From: Nageia nagi
Lineage: Eukaryota; Pinophyta
Direction of reading: 5' to 3'
Assembly: GCA_050084985.1 (NCBI GenBank)
Contig: JBITNC010000001.1
Span: forward strand, 181,660,001-181,724,000
DNA length: 64,000 nt
Position 1 is the stretch's first letter; the number at the start of each line of letters is the position of its first letter. This document shows positions 60,321-64,000 of the stretch, piece after piece. Made by a program: the position numbers and the translations under genes. The notes below the pieces were generated by a model. That model searched no databases and was not told the origin of the DNA. It saw only the letters and a list, made by a program, of their open reading frames with translations.

Positions 60321-60879
60321 AAAATTTTAACTTAAATTTGATTATTTCTAATTATATTATTCAATGTTGAAGTAGTTTTATGACATTATTATCAACATCA
60401 TGATTGGCTTGATGATTAATATGTTGAAGGATAGAAGGGTTGATGAGGTTTAATCTAAAGATGATCTTATATTACCATTAATTATTAGAGGATATATATT
60501 TCATCATTAGATGATGAATACTAGATAGCACTAAACATTCATCCTAGGAGAACATATATATCTTCAGATGAAAATAAGGTATATATTATGAATGTATACT
60601 CAAATTTTATTATATAAGTAGAAATTTAAAATTAATTAAACTTTCACTTTTATGAAATTATATGCTTCTATTAATTAGTTATTATTATGGATAATTTTAT
60701 AGGATCATCTTCAATCTTCATCTTGGAAGGATGATGATGATTGTGAGGTAATTAATTGGCATGCATGATTATTTAATTTAATTTTCAATTTTTTCATGAA
60801 TGATTTTCTTATTTATAATGATGTTTATATTATACCTAAAGAAAATTCTTATTAACCTCAATTAAGTAATCAATTAGAA
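60321..60879. other. AT-rich DNA, no gene seen
   Basis: No motif recognised. Could contain the 5' end or first intron of the following remnant. Confidence 0.4.
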
Positions 60880-61926
60880 GAGATAAAGTAGCCACAAAGT
60901 TTTACCTAATAGGATGTGCATATCTAAGAGTTGAACCAATGGATGAAAATATGATAGAAGGATTTAGTGTTCCTATCACTCTTTATTATAAAGCACTTGT
61001 TGTATATGATTTTTCAAGATGTAAGGGTTGAAAAATGCATTAAAGGGGAGATGTATAAATACATTATTATGAAAATGATGGTCTACCTAATATAGAGGGA
61101 TCATTATCTCCTACGATTAAGAAATATCCCATTGGTCCAATTGAAGCTACTAGATGTGTTGAACATCTAAAAGAGAATCTTAAGGTTAAAATGTTAGAAT
61201 ATGTAGATTCATCATATGAAGATTACAAGAAAAATAAATTAAGGATGACTTCATCAATTATAGGCACCAAATGTTGAGCCAATCGAGCTACCAGATGAGA
61301 GTGTTAGTGATTTGCATTTAACACATAATATTATACATTTATACAAGTTTACCTATAACCATAAGGCATATGGTGTATGGCCAATTGGTAAACATTTTCC
61401 AAAATCTTATTAATAATTCATTATTATGGTCATTCATATATTATTAAACCTTTAAATATACTGAATGTAGGCATGAGTTTATTTATATTATCAGATGTAT
61501 GAGTTCATCCATTCATTGAAAAAGAACCATTAATACCATTTTGTGGACCAATATACAAAATTATGGATTGGAGGATAATAACATCATATTTCTTTAGTAT
61601 GGATAAAATCACAAACAAAAGATGTAGAATATATGTACATTGATGGTCGATCAAAGATACATGAAAATATTGCAAGATATATAAACAAATCTAAAGGCAT
61701 AGGTAGTCTAGCAAATTATGATTTTTTAGAATATGTAAATGATAAATATGACTTTATGCCTAGAAAAATGAAAAGTTTTGTAGCTATGGATCCTATTGTA
61801 ACTCTTAACCCTAGTGATGAGATCTTAGTGCATTACAACATTAATCAAAATATTCTAGTACATAAGAGATGTATGGATTTAAGAGATCCAAATGTATTTA
61901 TTAAAATAAGACAAAAGCATAAATAA
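60880..61926 (+). pseudogene. Decayed gene with a SET-like (lysine methyltransferase-type) domain
   Basis: Readable pieces in order: AYLRVEPMDENMIEGFSVPI (60,930), LPNIEGSLSPTIKKYPIGPI (61,085), ELPDESVSDLHL...YGVWPIGKHFPKSY (61,290-61,412), FIEKEPLIPFCGPIYK (61,515). The open stretch 61,633-61,926 then reads VEYMYIDGRSKIHENIARYI (61,624), NKSKG, MKSFVAMDPI and DEILVHYN. This follows the SET pattern: GxFxxxxIxxGxxIxxYxGxxx, YIDGxxxxNxARFINHSxxxN, ExLxxDY. Canonical NHSCxPN is NKSKGIGSLANYD here. SET domains methylate lysines, usually on histones. Stops and two or three frame changes show it is dead. Assignment is by motif only. Confidence 0.55.
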
Positions 61927-62335
61927 AAAGGAGATTATAGTAGAAATTGAATAATGTTTGTAGTGTTAGGCATGTAGTTATAACTTTAGACTATGTTATT
62001 TGCTATTTTGTTGAAGATCCTTAAGGGATGTTGTTTGTTGAAGAATATAATTATTGGAATTATTGATATATTTTTACTTAAACTCATGTTATTTGTGAAA
62101 TTTTTATTTAAAATTATGTACTTGTTAAATTTATTAACATATACATTATTAGATATTACAAATATTTGTTAAAGTTATTTTTTAATTATATTAATTATTT
62201 GTAATAACTAATTTCACAGGCACATCATACTGTAATAGATACACAAGATGAGTTAAATATAGTATCTTATATGCCAACCTTACATCAAAAGATATTAATT
62301 GGAAAAAAAGGAAGCAAATAAAGAATATATTAAGT
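61927..62335. other. Spacer between the SET-like and Tnp2 remnants
   Basis: AT-rich. TTTCACAG at about 62,212-62,219 looks like a splice acceptor, so it could be an intron, but there is no proof. Confidence 0.4.
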
Positions 62336-62339
62336 AGGG

Positions 62340-63972
62340 ATGCATATGTGTAATTCATTATAAATATAAATCCAATGGTTCCTATTCATATCATGGATTC
62401 AAATAGTGAAAATGATGAAAGACATTATAATGCTCATGATCAATTGCAAAATGCAATGCATGATTTATTTCAATCAATCTATACATAAGAAGATGATACA
62501 AATGTAGACATGAATGATAATCCTCATGCACATGATGATGGAAGAGGAGGTGATTTAAAAAATGATAACATGTATGCTACTACCAAAACACCTTTATACA
62601 ATAGAGCATTTGTTTCCAAGTTGGAAGCACTCCTACTTATTATGAATATAAAGGTCAAAAATGGATGGTTAGATACAAGTATCAATGATATTTTGAATTA
62701 TGTATTTATTTTTAAATTTTTATTTTCATTTTTGTAAATTTATTAAACATTTTTCAAACTTTGTTTATTATATACATAATAATTTTATGGTTTTATTTGT
62801 ATTATAGGTTACTTAATGAAAAAATGCTTCCAAGTTACAATGTCATCCTTTCTTTATGTATAAAAGCACAAATTTTTTTGAATAATGTAGGGGTACCATG
62901 TGTTTCATTCCATACTTATGTTAATAATTGCATATTACATAGAGGATGATATGAAAAATTGAGTTATGTCCAAAGTGTGATGCAAATAGATATTATCTAG
63001 GAAGTACAAGAAAAAATGTTTCTTTGAATTTTGTTCACCATATTCCAATTATCTATAGATTTATTAGAATGTATGTGTGATTCACTTGCAAATTATATGG
63101 ATTGGCATGCAAAAAATATAAGTGAATACACTATATTACACATTCTTGAAGATTCCAGAGCAATGAAACATATAGAAAATATGTGGCCAGATAAATTTTA
63201 GGATGAACCTAGAAGTCTCAAGTTGGGTTTAGCAATTGATGGTGTCAGTGCATATTCTATACAATCATATAATTATTTAGTGTACCCAAATTTTATGGTC
63301 AATTATAACATACCTCCATGGATGTCCTTAAAAAAAGAATATTTAATGTTAACTCTTTTAGTTCTTGGACCAAATCAAGTGAAAAATATGGATATCTACA
63401 TTGAAACTTTAATTGATGAACTAATACAATTATGGAATGGAATTTATAATGTGATTGACATAAGTAGACCCATACAATAAATATAATTCACATTGTATAG
63501 CATACTATGTTGGAATATACATGATTATCCTAGTATTAATGTTTGTTTAGGTATGTATGTATAATTTCTATTACATTTATATTTATATTAAAATTTTTAA
63601 TTTTATAAAATTATATATAGTAATTATTCTCTAATAAAAATGTGTTGCAATATTATGTACAAAAGGTTATCATGCTTATTTATTGTGTGCAGAAAATCTC
63701 ATAGCAAGATATTCAAAATACTTACAAAAGATGAAATACCTTGGCCATAGAAAATATTTACCATTAGATCATGAATTTCTAAATATGAAATCATAGTTTA
63801 ATAGTCAAATTGATCACACAAAAACTCTTAAATATAAAAATCTTAAGGATTGATTGAAAAGGTACCAAGAAAATGAAGAAAATTGTTGGATAAAAGCCTT
63901 TGAAGAAGGTATTGTTGAAGACCTAAAGGATGTTATTGTTAAAAAAGATGAATTAACTCAAGATAAAATTTA
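62340..63972 (+). pseudogene. CACTA (En/Spm) Tnp2 transposase remnant, runs towards the window end
   Basis: Acidic N-terminal part (DSNSENDERHYNAHDQLQNA, about 62,395), then LYNRAFVSKLEALLLIMNIK and NGWLDTSINDIL (the PLYPGCxxxSxLSxxxxLxxxKxxNxWSxxS... of Tnp2). A GT...AG intron probably spans 62,702-62,807. LLNEKMLPSYNVILSLCIKA follows, then MDWHAKNISEYTILHILEDS, WPDKF, PRSLKLGLAIDGVSAYSIQS and MVNYNIPPWMSLKKEYLMLT (family RNVRLGLASDGFNPF...YNLPPWxCMKxPYxMLxLLIPGP). LLVLGPNQVKNMDIYIETLI matches the next conserved stretch. After an AT-rich gap (63,481-63,692) it resumes with KYLGHRKYLPLDHEF. Tnp2 binds element ends and excises CACTA transposons. Several stops make it non-functional. Terminal CACTA repeats are not visible in the window. 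Confidence 0.85.
62702..62807 (+). other. Putative intron in the Tnp2 remnant
   Basis: GTATTTATTTTT at the left and ATTATAG at the right. Family similarity ends before and resumes directly after. Confidence 0.5.
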
Positions 63973-64000
63973 ATAAAATACTATATCAAACATTATTTTT

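Noticed and set aside
1-64000. tRNA, rRNA or organellar DNA
   Set aside because: I looked for tRNA-like GGTTCGAATCC arms and rRNA core sequence and found none. The three TGGTATCAGAGC-type strings are retroelement primer sites, not tRNA genes.

Overview
This window looks like non-genic nuclear DNA of a land plant with a large, transposon-rich genome. The evidence is long degenerate arrays of the plant (Arabidopsis-type) telomere heptamer CCCTAAA, plant-type LTR retrotransposons (a dual-RNase-H Tat-lineage Ty3/gypsy element, and elements primed by initiator tRNA-Met), a CACTA/Tnp2 transposase and plant E-type PPR gene fragments. The PPR fragments and the interstitial telomere-like DNA would suit a gymnosperm, but that is a guess. 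I see no intact protein-coding gene, no tRNA and no rRNA. The DNA is very AT-rich, and almost every coding remnant carries in-frame TAA/TAG/TGA at places where the family has Gln, Arg or Trp, as expected from long decay of methylated cytosines.

Layout. 1-2.75 kb (minus strand): a decayed, apparently spliced gene whose last exon carries what look like motif IV (DPPY-like) and motif I (FxGxT-like) of a beta-class amino-methyltransferase; this is the most unexpected remnant. 2.9-9.25 kb: two tandem copies of a ~3 kb repeat made of GC-rich minisatellite blocks (core GGAGCATGTGCTCC, able to fold) separated by AT-rich spacers. 11.5-16.3 kb: three minus-strand PPR pseudogene fragments with two CCCTAAC-like arrays, flanked by an inverted repeat. 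17.07-26.8 kb: an inverted copy of the 2.9-9.2 kb repeat family, split by a complete but dead Tat-type Ty3/gypsy element (17,268-26,177), itself with a 192-bp tandem array near its 3' end. 27.2-32.3 kb: a decayed element with a DUF7869-like transposon domain and a duplicated DUF8039-like module, followed by a ~620-bp tandem repeat. 32.4-33.0 kb: a minus-strand acidic ORF broken by one stop.

33.7-43.4 kb: an LTR nest. Several copies of one LTR family lie in both orientations, two of them head-to-head as a large imperfect palindrome. One of these LTRs is split by a non-coding LTR element (37,932-43,161) with an exact CTCTC target duplication. 43.5-48.3 kb: the 5' LTR, primer site, gag and protease remnant of a second Ty3/gypsy element. 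48.3-51.1 kb: the 5' LTR region, primer site and gag (with zinc knuckle) of a Ty1/copia element that lacks pol.

51.2-60.3 kb: about 9 kb of satellite-like DNA: a TTAATG-rich stretch, a 7-kb telomere-like array keeping heptamer register, and a 1.35-kb array of a 16-bp ACAACCCTAATTTTTT unit. 60.9-64 kb: remnants with a SET-like domain immediately upstream, on the same strand, of a CACTA Tnp2 transposase that runs to the window edge. The 'genes' do not form a pathway. What they record is successive insertion, tandem amplification and decay, whose order can be read at several places.
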